This document shows, piece by piece, positions 34,353-47,779 of a stretch of DNA of 64,000 nt. The notes under the pieces are model-generated. The model saw only the letters and a program-made list of their open reading frames with translations, had not been told where the DNA came from and did no database searches. Position 1 is the stretch's first letter; each line of letters starts with the position of its first letter. The stretch covers positions 186,001 through 250,000 of the forward strand of contig CALNHX010001038.1 in the NCBI GenBank assembly GCA_940337035.1, in the 5' to 3' direction. The DNA is from Agriotes lineatus. Lineage: Eukaryota > Arthropoda > Insecta > Coleoptera > Elateridae. A program made the position numbers and the translations under genes.

Positions 34353-36754
34353 AGTGCCCACCTTCGCAAATGGAGCATTCCATTATAAGAGTTTCAATTT
34401 GGTGATATCAAACAAAGAAGAATCTTCAAGAGCTGAAAACAAACTTAGATCTACGACAATAGTATGTGCCTAGCCCTCTTCAAACTTATATTGAGAGAAT
34501 AAATCAATCAAAAAAGGAAAAAACAGGCCGAAGATGCACGAAAATGGCAAGTATAAATTGGGAAAAGCGGAAAAGATCAGCAAATGGTGCACTATTTTTA
34601 AAGAATTTAAGTACCTGCAGATATAAAAGTGGAAGTTTTCAAGAAAATGATAAATCCGACGATAGTATACAGTTGATAATCTTATGTAGCAAGGAAGGTG
34701 CACACCAGTAAGCTGACAAACGCACTCCAAGCGATAGAGTAAGAAACGAACCACACTGAGAGATGAAAAACGCAAGCACCCAAGGTACTATTAAATAAGG
34801 GCAGTTTGGATTCTTAGGTACTTTTATCAGGATCAAACAAGATATGATAACAAGCGGGTCAGAAACAGATTGAAGTAAGAATCGACGCATTAACAACGAA
34901 GGAAAAATATAAGTTTAAAAAAATCCTTGCACTTAAATAGTAGGCCTATTCCAACTGAACGTTGTTCATAGTGATAATGAACCGTGAAATAAACAAATAA
35001 ATCCATATAATCGCATCGTCCAAAGTGGTAGGAACACATTTTGAGATTCCAACAATTCTCCTATGAATATAGTCGCTAACGGGAGACCTTCCGAAAACAG
35101 AAGAAGCAGGCCGAGCAACAGATAGTGACATACAAATCTGGCAAATCGGCAGCACGAGCAGTAAAAATGTGGAAACAGAGCAAAATGAAAAAAAAGTATG
35201 GAAGAAGCAAAGTACAACGCCTCTAAGCACGCTTTGAACTTTTCAGTATCTTTACCAGCCCCCTCAAAAAACCAAATGTGCTATTAAATCACCCACCTGC
35301 AGTGATGACTAGTGTATACCCGTTACTCAATACTGGAATTGGCACCCACAGCTTTTTACAGCGATATCCTTATAATTGCGTCACTTAATGACGTAGACGG
35401 TTCACTACCACGATGTCGGCAGGACGCCTTATAAGGTTCACCGGCTACTATTTCAACACATTCGCAGCCGCTGCCACTTGAATTCGACCGCCGGTAATGT
35501 TTTTATTTAAAAATTGATGTAATTTTTATTACCAAGTGCCTCCTTTTATTATTTAAGTTATTAGACATGTGAAGAATTTTTTTTTATTTTTAAAATTATT
35601 TAGTGTAAACTTGCGAAGAAAGTTCTGAGTAGAGATTTTCACAGATTACTTTAAATAAGTAACCGTATAATCTGCTTGTGTGGTAATTACTAAGATACAA
35701 TTATGTATTTTGTTAGTAGCTATGGATTATGAACTAATTTATTTACTAATAGATAAAGCAACATTTTATTTAAAATTGTACTTTACCATGAAGATAATAG
35801 ATAAAACACAACTTTGCGAGTAAATATTGGAAAAATATATTTTTCATCAATATTCTAGGAATATTCCTTTTACATTTGTTAAGGTAAGCACTGGACATTA
35901 CAAATGTAGATGTGCAAAAGATCTTTATATGTACATAACGTAAACAGTGTAGCTCTTCGCAAATATCTCTTGATATTTATGATATAATTAGTTACATGCC
36001 GAAACTTGCTTTAAAAACAATGTCATCCCTACTTTTGATCGAAACTCATAAAATCTTCCTTAAGTAAAGCAATATATTTTGCTGTAATTGTTTTAGAACT
36101 TCAGCTTTCGTTTCAGTTTAGTAACTTTTTGCAAAATCTGACACAAAAGTTAAAGCTAATTCTAACATACTGGAAGTGATTTTATATTTTCTAAATTTTA
36201 CCTGTAATGGATTTCTTTTAGAATAAAAAGTGCAAATGCTGTCCATTAACGAATAAAATTCCCCTTCCTTGGAAATTTCGTCATTCATTTGCTAGTAAAA
36301 CTAAAATATCGTCAAAAATAGTTCTCTTCGCTTCTGTTAACCCAGACTCTATTATGCTTTTATTTCGGAATTTGTATTTTGGCTTTACATCTGAAAAATA
36401 TATGTTGTATTTTTGTTCAGGAATAGTACGAAAAATCTTACTGATATACGCACGTTAGCTGGCGGTTGAGCGAAGTCCTTGCTTTCAAACCCGATATATT
36501 TTTTTTATAATGGTGTTCATTGTATAAGGCCTCGTAGTTGAACAAAATCCGCTGATGGTTTTATTAAATTACTTTGTATGTGCTAGGCACTGCTAATTTT
36601 AATTGATTTTTATATGCTTCGCCTAATCGATTCCCTGCGCATTTAATTACACCAACCCTTTCGTGCTTACTGTGAAACTTACAAAAAATATTTGTTGTTG
36701 CTAGTTGACTTTAATCGTGGGTTAAAAACCTTTTCACGTGCTTATAATAGTAGA
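34353..36754. other. 2.4-kb stretch without recognised genes
   Basis: Short open frames at 34466-34896 and 34946-35230 lie on opposite strands and show no domain. The rest is AT-rich and without structure. Confidence 0.4.
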
Positions 36755-36800
36755 ATAGATTTCTCTCATAGAGAACTATAGATTTCTCTCATAGAGAACT
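36755..36800. repeat. Perfect 23-bp tandem duplication
   Basis: A 23-bp unit beginning ATAGATTTCTCTC is present twice, head to tail, at 36755-36777 and 36778-36800. Confidence 0.95.
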
Positions 36801-39195
36801 AATCACAATCTATTTAAACCTGCTAAAAAAGGTGTTCAGGAGGATTACTACAGTTAAATCTAAGAACTAAAAGAAAATACACAGGTAAAGCCAACAACGA
36901 ATTTTGACGAAATTCTAATTATCTCTCAACATTTACCTGACTGATTTTTTAAGTACTTTTGTACTCTCTAGTAATTGTTAGTTGTCTCATTCTTTAAGTA
37001 AATATTCTAACAGACACAAGCCGTAAAGGTAAGCAAGCGATCTCGCCTTTAGCAAGCTCACGTCAAACACTGGCTGTGGACCGCAAAAACACGGAAGTCC
37101 CCATCGCAACCCCGTTTCTGGGGTCTCCGATTTCCATTATTAATCCGACCCGACGCGTAATTAACCCATAACTATGGCAAATAGTAGTGGCCGAAAAAGC
37201 GCAGGAAAACCTTGATGAAGTCGCGCCCATAAATCATACCAAGAGTCTCTCGGCGGAAAAAAATCGCCCTCCCAAACTGCCATTCGGTTAAAGGAGCGGT
37301 TTCTTTAAACGACGTGGAAGGCTCCTCGTCCTGGCTAATGAACTTTGGTGGATTTCGTAGACGGATGGAACGGGAGGCAGTGAACAAGAAACGGCCGAGA
37401 TTTGCGTACTTTGGCAGTAATCGACTTCGGTGTGGATGGAAAAAAATGGCGCATTGCTCTGCACGGAAACAGCGTATTTACTCAATCAATCTCTCTTTCT
37501 GCCTCTGCTAAACACATTGAGCTAGGTTGTTGCAAAGGAAAAACTAGACGCCAAAACTTTGTCTGCGCCGGGTTTAATACATCTATTGACTTTGATTGTA
37601 GCCCTCGCGCTATTTTTAGTGCTGGCTTTACCGCTGCAATCTTTTTTGTGGGTTAATTACGTCTGCCACAAAAAGCAACTGCTTTGCACTATGTTCGTAA
37701 ATTATCTCCAAAGCAAATAACGCAATATCAATATCTAAACGCTATAGCCGTTATAACTTCCGCTCATCGTCGCTACACGAATATATGGGAAAATACTCAC
37801 CTAAAACGAAATTAGCTTACACAGATTGGTTGAATTAGTTGTATACAGTAACATCACATGTTTTGTTTTGTGCCATTATCAATTTGTACAAAGCAGAATC
37901 CCAAAACTGTAACTAATCTAATAAGCTATAGCAGCATACCGCTTTTTTGTATTGTAGCGCTACCTGCGATTTACAAGCAGAATAAATAAGAAAGTAATTA
38001 TAAATCTACTCGTACCTTTAAAACAATGTAGAAGAGCAATTATTGCACTTTGAAATGTTCTTGGAGCGTTAGTTAAACCAAAAGGTAAATATCAGCTTTG
38101 TATCAGGCCACTAGTGCCAATACTTTTTAAATTAAAGTAATAGTTTTGAAACTATATCGAGCAAAATTATGGTTTCTTGAACTAAATTAAATTACAGTTT
38201 CGCAGCGAACCAAATGTATTAAAGCAAAATAAATGCTTCGTAATAGCAGATGCTAATGTAATTTTACTTTTTTTAATGAATTAAAAACACCAACAATTGT
38301 AAACCTTCAAGGAAATTATGTAGTAACGTGGTTATATACAAGAATGTGTAAGATATTATAGGTACAAATATTTTCATTAGTGAGGAGAATTTATCAGATA
38401 TCAAAATCTGGCTTTTGACCTTTCCGTATAAATTAAAACCACTGCTCAAGCACGACAGGATAAATAGAAAACATTATCTACAAAGGTTTTTCGCCATGGA
38501 AATGTAGCTAAAGAGCCATGTAAACTAAAAGCTGAACATATATTTTAAATATTTTAGCTTTCAGTAACTCCTTCTCGAACCACAATTATGATTTTATAAT
38601 AAAAACACTAAAACAGTGTTTTCTTTAAGAGCAGATTAATTAAAATCTGAATTGATTCTAATTAACCGTTGTTAAGGTCAAATTAAATTAAATTCGACCA
38701 GTAAACTGTCACTAGTTTCATGTAGGAACATTACAAACTTGCTATAAATACAAATTTACACGAGTCTCTGAGGGATAACAATATACATAGGCTTGCTCTT
38801 AACCCAAAATTTTAACCCGTTTAACTTTGTAATTTTAAGCAATAATCTGAATCAGCATTTACTTCAAATAACAAAAGCAAGTGTAAACTTTACGTTCTAT
38901 TGTTATTGTTAGCGCACTAACTATATAAACGTTATTTCTGTTATTACTATAGAAAGCAACTTCGGTTAAAGTGAAGTGGGATAGTGGTTTTTATAAAAGC
39001 ATAAGCCTTTAATAAAAAATGTCGGCATTAGTAAGGTGATGCATCTGAATATTAACAGGTTCGATTTTTACCCAGCTGAAGCTACCAGCTCGATAACGTA
39101 AAACGTATAAACGTTTCTTCCATTTTTAAGTTACATAAAAAAAATATATTACCTTAGGGTCTTCTTCGAAGCAAACTTAGCACACGAAAAATCCT
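36801..39195. other. Stretch without recognised genes
   Basis: A moderately GC-rich patch at 37040-37660 has overlapping open frames on both strands (37172-37387 minus, 37314-37656 plus), but none is recognisable. It might be conserved non-coding or exonic sequence. Nothing can be assigned. Confidence 0.4.
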
Positions 39196-39440
39196 CTACT
39201 CGAAGAGCAATAAACAACCGACAAGTCGAACTGAAATCGTCAGAGTCCACTTACGGTAGCTGCGAGGTTGCACGCGAGGTCGCGAACGCGGAATGCCGGC
39301 GAAAGCGCCACGACGCCTCCTCAGGAGCAAGACCGCTAGACTAACAGCGTCGCGACGCTCGCGAGCAAACGCATGCTCGCCGCCGCAACCCTTCCACTGC
39401 ACTGCCATGAATAGCGCTCCTCGCCTCATTATACCACATT
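39196..39440 (-). promoter_or_regulatory. CpG-rich block, candidate promoter/first exon
   Basis: This block is markedly GC- and CpG-rich in an AT-rich setting. On the minus strand a TATAATG motif (near 39432) precedes it. At the other end lies a splice-donor-like TACC/GTAAGTGG (around 39248-39257). A 77-codon minus-strand frame crosses it, but its arginine-rich translation matches nothing and probably reflects base composition. It could be the first (untranslated) exon and promoter of a gene running leftward out of view. No downstream exon was found. Confidence 0.3.
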
Positions 39441-42400
39441 AGCGGGCAGGCTAAGGTGAATTGTATCTCGATACCGATAGCGTTGTCAATAATTCCGGCC
39501 TAGCACTTTGAAGGCGGCTCGCGTTACCCATAAACTACCCACGAGGGGATGCGTGGTGGATAAGTTGCACCGAAGTTATCTCCCCCGACTGCGTGAGTGG
39601 GGTTAGGATTAAGTTTGTCTAAAAATCCTAAATTAAGCCAACTGGTTGGTGTTTAGGGGCAGTATTACGTAACATTTGGCTTAATGTTGTTTATATCTAT
39701 TACGTTATATAAAACACTATTTTATCATTTACCCCAGGCTTTTTATCTTCTTACACTTAAAGCCGTTTTTCAGAACTCGTTCCTAACAGACACAAATATT
39801 TTTGTATTTGCAACCAATACTTTGTAAACATTTCACATTTCCTTTATACCGCATTAATCTTGTTATTGAACAGCCAGCATCTGATGCCATTTTAGAAATT
39901 TATTAGGAAGAAAAGGCCTCCAAAATGCTGTGTGGTTGGAAAGTTGTTGATGGGTTTTTAATGATTATACAGCAACTTGTCACTTCAACTCATCGATCCT
40001 TCTTAAGCGTTGTTAATTTTAATATATTATAGTCTCTTGTTGCAGCATAAAAGTTAAGTTACTAAACTCTCCTCTTAAGTGCAGGCGTCTCAAGCCAAGA
40101 ATATAGTGTTCCAGGAGCTAAAACGGATTTTAAAGTGGATCCACCGTTCCTAGAGAACCCTTAGAACAATAGAATTAAATTAATGCCTAAAGTTGAGCTA
40201 GGTATTCAGTGAGATTCTCTATTGTATTATTAAATTTGCAAATTTGTAGAAATTATAGTAGAATAAGGCAAGCATGAAGCGTATAAAAGTTCTGTCTAGA
40301 AATGTCGAATGGAAGTAGTTCAGTCTGATAGTTTCGAAGCTCACAGAAAACTTTAACCGATATAGACAACTTAAACATAGCAAGATCTATTATGAACAGT
40401 AACTTTTGAAATCCCTATTTTAGTACCAAATTATACAATTTGGAGTGGAATGTTAATTTAAATCGAATTAAAAAATGCACACTTTTTAAAATTGTCTGCA
40501 GTGTGATCACCTTTACTGCATAAATACGGTTTTTACAATTACCTTGAAAAAGTAATTTTGAAAGAAACTACAATACGCAGAAACAACCAGTTCATGTAAA
40601 GAATGAAATTAGTTTATTTCATTCTCTCTTCTTTTCGCGTTTTATGGCGAATACAAAACAAACACGAGATTCAAATAATCAACATGCCTATATTTGATGA
40701 GGGAATAGTATACGAGATTGGTACAAATAAAGTGATTTGATTGGATAAGGTCTTACGGAAGCGATCAAGCGAAGTAATAAAAAAATCTGATACGAAAGCC
40801 TAAGTTAGTTTAAACAAGCAAAGCTGCAGATTAAGGTGACTCGCGAATACGACCCTTCACGAAGGGAACGTATTCTTAAAAACGATATTTATCGGTTACA
40901 ATACACAAAACTTACAGCGTATAGCAAAGTTCCACATCAGGAAAATGTTACATTGGCACTGTCTGAAGTTGGATCTAACATTCAGAGGGCATGCAGGATA
41001 ATACGTACAGCTATTTCACTAATCCTCAAGCAGTGACACACCGAACCAAGCAAATTAGGAGAAACCCGCTTATACAGTGTCACCCCTATAAAACAAGTGT
41101 AGCTTCGGAAGCAAAAGCCAAAAATCCTCAAAATGTTCGAAAATAAATTAAAGGCCGAAATGCTACCACCACATCGAAACTGCGCATGGGAAGATATTAA
41201 AAGAAAGGAACGTCAATCGTGAATTCAGGGGAGGTAAAATTATTTAGATCATCGAAAGCCACAATGGCATTGGGAAATGCCGAAACTACAGCAAAATCGG
41301 CTGAAAATTTCAAGGCGACACTTGCGGTCCGTAATATCTTTTGTAATTTTTCGTAGTGTTACCGAACCATATTTTCTTTTGTTTCCCTCTTTTCCCTGTG
41401 CTCTCTTACACATCGCTACTGCTGATAGTTTTCAGTGTTTTTTATTGGCCCGTATAATTACGTGCCCTAACTGTCATAGTTTTTGTATCTTTATTTCAGC
41501 TTCTTTGTAAAATTTTTAATTCCTTTATTTATTCATCTTTTTCACTCGCTCTACGCCATTAAAAATTCGATGCGGTATCTTTATTTTCCGCGCATTAAAC
41601 CTTGTTTGTTTATTACATTTAGCCTTAAGTTTCTTTCGGATATTACTATTGGCTTCTTTATTGTTTTAAAAATGCCCTGTAAGGTTCATATCCTGCGATA
41701 TCCGGCTATTATTTGACCAATTACTTTCTTTCTTGGGTCGCGTGTTCTCTTTAGCACTGCTACATTTGTCTTGGTCTGCTGTAGCTAAATGCTCGTGTTG
41801 CCTAAATTCTGTTTGCTGCGTTGTCATGTGTATTGCTATATAACAAACTCCTTCCGGAATTAGACCGTGTCATTATTGAGGTCGAAGAACTCAACGTTTC
41901 GCCCATTTTCGTAGAGGTCTTTATCAGTAGGAAAAGCAAGAAGGCACGGTAACTTAACGTGTAAACCACGCCAGAGACGAAACTCTTCGGAAGGAGAAAC
42001 GCGAGAGTTTATAGGCAAGTGCCGTCGCGGTTGGGTAACGGTGAGCAAGGCTTAAACATTAGCACTTTCCACTAGAAGGAAAAAGAAAACCTATGTTAGG
42101 ATTTCGCATGAATGTAAATAAAGCTTTAAAATTAACCGCTTCACCATTAATTTAATTATAAATGGGCTAACTGTAATGCTAACTGGGGCTTCGTAATAAT
42201 ATCAGGTTTATATTTAATTTGGAAAATGCCCCTATAGCATTATCAAATATGCCCTTGTAAATGGTAGCTGCTTATATTGGGTCCAGGGCCTGATTACTCT
42301 GACTGACTCAAAAGAACAAGTTTTAACAGAAACATTTATTACCTATTATGTACATGTAATAACTTAAAAATAAATTATATATTGAATTAGGTACAAAATA

Positions 42401-43296
42401 ATTTGTTTTGCGTGAATCCTTGGTTAATTATTGGATGTGTAGGCTGCCCTTCATACACCGGTGTAGGATCGTGGTGTTCACGACGCCAGGTTGTTGGAAA
42501 ATCGAGGGTTCTCACGTTTACGTTGGCAGTCCTGTAATCCCAAAACAAATTAAAAATGACAGTTTAGTACTCATGTAAATAAACGGGAGCTTTGTAATTA
42601 TTTCAACTATAAAGTGACTTGATTGAAACTACGAGTTGTTTAATCTGTGTTAATATCTATGCAAGTGCACGTTTTAGTGATAACCAGGAAGTGCATTTAG
42701 CCTTTGACCTGAGGTCGAATTCTTTCTACTGTTATCTGCGCTCCGGCACGTGCGGAGGTCATATACACAACGAAGATATTTTAACAAGGTCGGTGACTTT
42801 TGAATTCTGCAATACTTTAATTAACCCCGCGTAAAATAATGGACTGGTTTTGTAATTTTCAATTCTGTGATTCAAAAATGATTTTTACTTTAATGTACTC
42901 AGATGTACCCTTGAAATTAACTGTACTTTGACAGGTCTTTCGTGACTTTACTAGATTCGAGTTTATTGCTATTTCAGGGCTCTCCGTTGTTATACTGGAA
43001 TGTTAGTTTTATTCTTACGGAATAAACCCAATTGAAACTCGCCGATATTCCAGCCAAGTTTAATTGTGATTTATTTGTTCTGTGAGATCGCCTGGATCGC
43101 TCACCCACGAAACTAAGTTATTTCGATAACCAAATATAATCTTAATTTCGTATGCGAACACTCGTGAGGAACGCGTCGGAATTGTAAGAATAAAACTTGC
43201 ACAATCCGATACCAGATTTGTGCGAAATAAACTTGTTATTTTCAATTTACAAATCAATCCTAATAAACGCAGTCCGAGTCCAGAAATACGTTTATA
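39441..43296. other. 3.9-kb stretch without recognised genes
   Basis: Scattered short open frames (40836-41036, 41277-41716, 42619-42834 plus; 41860-42048 minus) with no recognisable features. No repeats of note. Confidence 0.4.
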
Positions 43297-43560
43297 TAGG
43301 CAGGTACCTGGGGGAGATCGAGTTACTATTTTCGAAATCTTCCGGTCGGTTTCTGGTGTCGGAGACGCGGAATCTTCCGCGGCCGAAGCCGCTGAAGGCG
43401 GCTGGAAGCCGGGTTAGTTTCTGGTGGCCATCTCCTCGAGCTCGCTACGCGATCTGGTTTTATAGCTTATCGCGTTCCCTCCTCTCGTATCAACGTGCGC
43501 GTTCGTTTCGTTTGCGCACAGCGAGGAGCTGGTGCAACTCGAGCGCGAGCTGAAACTTTC
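43297..43560 (-). promoter_or_regulatory. CpG-rich block with TATA box, candidate promoter
   Basis: GC/CpG-rich over about 260 bp. On the minus strand CTATAAAACC (TATAAAA at 43460-43466) is a good TATA box. It is followed about 30 bp on by a GC-rich putative transcribed region and then a donor-like CAG/GTACCT near 43304-43312. On the plus strand a TATATA lies at about 43292-43298, so direction is not certain. The overlapping plus-strand frames (43197-43553) have no recognisable product. Confidence 0.3.
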
Positions 43561-44536
43561 CGATTGTTGCAAACCTATTGTTGCGGCGTTTTAAATGCTC
43601 TAATATTATATATTATAACAAAAATGCATTTAAAACCAGAGCGAAACGTTACATAACTAAAGCAAAAGGTAAATTTGTAATGATCATGTATTGGCTGGCC
43701 TATTATTAAAGTTGAGCTGACGCTTTGAACTTAACATAAAGTTAAACGATACCAGCAAGACGAGGTTTAATAGTCTTAGCTCCTTCGAATGTAATTGTTT
43801 GAACGATTGTTGGGCGTTTAAAGCGCACTGTAGAGTGATTTAGAATCACGAAAAGTAAATTAAAACAATGTTTGAACGAGTCGTTGAACTAATTGTGTAC
43901 AAAATCAATTAAAAAGTTTTCTGAGTAGCCAAGGTCAACAGAGGGACAACAGTACCGAATTCAGCCCAATTGCACAAAACATTTGCAAGCGTTACGGGGG
44001 GGTTGGAGATGTGCTAAGAGGCGTAAATTCCCTGAGAGCAGCCGTAATACAGAAAGCAGGAGCGCCGTATCTAATCGTAAATACGTTAAAATCCATTTCT
44101 TTACAGAAACGACGAAAAGGTAAAGCTCACATGTAATTAAGGAAAGATGCAATTTCTTTGATAAAATTCGTATAATTCTTATAAAACTTTCTATGTAACA
44201 ATTGTTTTGCTGATTTCTAAGCTTTAGTAACTGACAGTAACAGCTAATTTCTAAGGAGTTTTTTACAGTATTACGTTTTACTTAAGTTTAAAACCAAGGT
44301 AATTGGATTTGTTAATTAAAAGTAAGAATAAATATAGCGATCAGATTATTAGTGAATTTCAATTAAGTCGATATGACTACACCTGTAATACCTTAATCAG
44401 ACTTTTAATATTCAACAACAGTGTAACAAATATCCAGCATAAATAAAGCAAGATGCTTAAATAGGCCTCTAAACGAATAATTAACACATAAATGAAGTTG
44501 GAGTCGCCTAAATCATAACATACAAAGATTATGAAA
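43561..44536. other. Stretch without recognised genes
   Basis: AT-rich, no supported feature. Confidence 0.4.
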
Positions 44537-44538
44537 TA

Positions 44539-44907
44539 CAGGCAGACCTCGCCGTTGGGGGAGGAGGGGGGGTTACGTTCCACAAGAATGCCGCGAAGCG
44601 CAAAACCGCGATGCGCAAGTAAACACATTAATGATGAAGACGGAGTTAAGTTCCATTAACTACATTTATTTATACTATGCAACCTCAAAAAACCAAAACT
44701 TTTCTGCGTTTTTGTCTGGCAATTCAAGTTAACGTCAGATTAGTGGCCTTTATAAGACTGGCCGTTAGCGTGTGAAAGTTGAAAAACGTCAGTTCTATCC
44801 GCGAACGGCAAAGCAATCCGTGAATGGCAAAGAAAAGAGAGTACAAAAGTTCCCCGCGTAAAATCAAATCAGAGAACCGCAAAGCCGCGATCGGGGACGC
44901 CTACCTG
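44539..44907. mobile_element. pogo/Tigger-like MITE
   Basis: 369 bp flanked by TA (44537-44538 and 44908-44909). The left end reads CAGGCAGACCTCGCC and the right end, inverted, reads CAGGTAGGCGTCCCCG. CCGCGA-type motifs lie inside both ends (CCGCGATGCGC near the left, GCCGCGATCG near the right). TA duplication and CAGG ends with CG-rich TIRs fit a non-autonomous pogo/Tigger element. No transposase inside. Confidence 0.55.
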
Positions 44908-44909
44908 TA

Positions 44910-45029
44910 TTAAAATTCGACACACACTGTAGAATACCACAAACTATAAAGGCACACGCCAGCAATATCGTGGCATATTACATTGACATCTGGATACCAT
45001 AAACATCCGGCTAATGTTAGACGCCACAA
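44910..45029. other. Unassigned, may extend the next repeat
   Basis: Weak similarity to the reverse complement of about 48590-48640 suggests the LTR-like repeat may start within this stretch. Confidence 0.3.
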
Positions 45030-45618
45030 TGACGACTGTGGAAGTAAGTATCAGGTACATACAAAATTTCAGTTACCCTTCCTGATGGAATACTAGGGCA
45101 TTAAGCGTTGCAAACAAGCTAGTATTTATCGCGTACAGTTTGGTAATCGAGGACCTTCATGGAATTGTTTCTTCCTAGAAAACACTCCTTTGCCGATGAA
45201 TAAAACAAGCAAGCTGAAAATCAATGCATGTACTTAGGAGACGTTGCACCTAATACCATGAGATTAGAACTCACAGAAAAAACTAAAAAGAACAATCTAA
45301 CCACAACTCGAAATCAGCCTGAGCGTGCTTGAAGAGACGCCACTGTGTATTCACCAATTGTTACAGAAACCTAAGGCTTCCAGTTAGTTAAAACAATCCC
45401 AAATCCCCGGAGGTGGCTTCTAAATAAAATGTTTCGAGCATGGCCTCCTGTGAGCACGTCTCACTATCGAAAGGAAACTAGCAACGAGAGATTCTTGGCA
45501 GGTGTCAAACTCGAAAGTCGAGCGTTTCTTTGGGAAATTTTAATTCACGCAACGCCCTAGGTGGGCGGCCTCGAGGAACTATTTAACATTGTAAATCAAA
45601 ATGAAATGGGCCGTTGTA
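45030..45618 (-). repeat. LTR-like dispersed repeat, copy A
   Basis: Diverged reverse-complement partner of 47780-48590. Shared blocks in matching order include GTGGAAGTAAGTAT, ACAAGCTAGTATTTATCGC, TGTTACAGAAA, AGGTGGCTTCTAAATA and GCCTCGAGGAACTATTTAA. The outer end in this orientation begins near 45618 with ACAACGGCCC, against TGTAACGCCCC in copy B. Copy A lacks a segment of about 250 bp present in copy B. A plus-strand 91-codon frame just beyond (45625-45900) has no recognisable domain. Confidence 0.6.
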
Positions 45619-47779
45619 TGGTAGATGCATAAGAGGTTATTTTTTCTAAGACAGATAATCGGCAGCCGGGAGGAGTCATTTCGGCAAAGAGAGTTTAGGA
45701 TGAAAGTTGGAGTTTTGAAAATGTCTGGATTCAAGTTTCATCCTGGCCGTTTGCTCTCCTTGCAGAAGAAAGTGGAGCTGGGAGGGTGGCTTCGGAGTAA
45801 AAAAGCTCGACTGCAAAGTCTGCTCTCTGGATGCAGTTGTGGGGCTTTAAACCCTTCTGAACTGACTTATCCGGTTCGAGCTGAACTTATCTCCCTTTGA
45901 TTAACCAGAGACCGTCTTCTACCTGTGCGGATCCCCCTTTTCACTTGCATCTTCTTCGGGGGTAATTCAGGTGTGCTTACGTGTTCGCGGCCTAGGTCAC
46001 CACTGGACCTTTGCTTTTATCATCAAACCTCCTCATCTGAAAGAACAAACGTCGATTGTGAGTTAGAATAGCGGCGTTCAAATTCTACCATATTAATTTG
46101 CAACTTTGGTTGGTTTGTACTACCCCAATTCGGTGATTAAAGTATAGGTATGTGCTTTTTAGAAATACATAGTAAAATTGTTAACTATAATCGCCTTTGT
46201 TTAAAACTTCGTTTTCACAATGCCCGAATATTTAGAAGGTGTCTTGGTGACTAGCTTCTACAGAACATTTACCCAAATCTGATAGTGTCAGCCCCTTCCA
46301 CTATCGTCTAGCCTTTACATCTACAAACGGCAGGAGGAAATAAATTTAAGTAAATAGATTGTGGTTAAACATTTAATAGGTAAGAGAATGCATGTAAGGG
46401 CTCACATATCCTACGAATTGAAATTTAATTTAAAAAAGTAAGAGATACTTCATTGTTTACGCATTTATTTGCAGTCAACCATGAATCTGAAACTATAATT
46501 CTCTTGTTTGCTGTGTAGATAACTAAAATAAAATAGTTGGAATTTAATTTATACTACATTTCCTGCGGCTACAATAAAGCCAACAGTGAATAAAGAGCCA
46601 CGCTTTAAACAAACTAATTGATTAAATACCGTCATCCCTGCCACCCTGTCACAACATCAAATTGAACCGAGAGAACATCCCTTTCGATGTAAACGAATAA
46701 ACTTCGGCCGAATTCGTTTTAAATTACAAACGAGCGTGTAAATACTTAAACTGATTGACAACGTGAAAGCCTCTTGGGCTTTCAGCAACGTCAGTAAAGT
46801 GCAAAATATCAGAGGCACACCTGTCCTAGCAAAAATCATCCATTAAAACTTTCGGGTGATACGGTTTAAGTTGGTTTTATTTCAACAACTCACTCATTAT
46901 GGATTGCCTTAAGAAGACTACCGCTGATAGGATTTTACAAGTAGAAAAACTTGCATAAAGTTCGAAAAGAGACGTTTTTTTAGAATTAACGGCTGGCGTG
47001 AATGTACCATCAGAAGTAATATGAAATTATGAGGCACCTATAGCTTTACTGAGGTTTATAAATAGGTTGAACGTATAATCGACAAGAAGCCAAAAACCAA
47101 TGTAAAAAATGTGTGCGCATGATGTAAGTTGTTACATTTGAATTTTTGTTGATATTGTTGGTATTGCGATCTTAGTCTCTACTAATGGACGTACTTTATT
47201 TTGGGTAGTTTCGTAGAAAATTGTACGTTAGGTGACACTTTCTTCATATACAACTAACCTCTATACGCTCTATATTAAGGTTTAGCTAATAGGTATGTTG
47301 TAGGTAGTTACTTTACTTTGTGAGATAAACATTTATCCAACTTTTCTTTAGGTTAATGAGATTATCGTCTTTTCTTCTTTACTTTTCCAGAGTTTTTAAT
47401 TTTTAGATTTGGATTTGCTCGTCTTGTTAGTAAGTTTAGATTGCACTTCTCGTGTTTTAATGTTTATTCTGGTTTTTAGTTCTCTTGTTTTGAGTAGTGG
47501 GGGTTGGATGCTTTGGATTTATCATAAAAGACTAGAGTGATTTTTTGTGAACAGGTAGTCTTTTGTTTACTCCGTTAAATCCGGCTTTTTCCACCTAGCT
47601 ACGGTGACCAGTATTGGTGACCAAGGTAAAGATATCATTGTTTTGCTTATCTCCGGTTTTTTTCCTTTCACCTAAATTTAGGTTGGTAGTTGCTAGGGTT
47701 TGTGTTTTGGAAATAATCCCGAACCTATTCTCTTTTACTTTTACATTGTTATATCTAGTTTGTATTATTATTGCTTGTG
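45619..47779. other. Spacer between the inverted repeats
   Basis: No RT, gag, integrase or transposase motif was found, so the flanking repeats are not the LTRs of one intact element. 45780-45850 shares a repeat block with about 22757-22840. Otherwise nothing is recognised. Confidence 0.4.

Noticed and set aside
44377..44628. 83-codon minus-strand frame
   Set aside because: Runs into the pogo/Tigger-like MITE and is low-complexity hydrophobic; no support as a gene.
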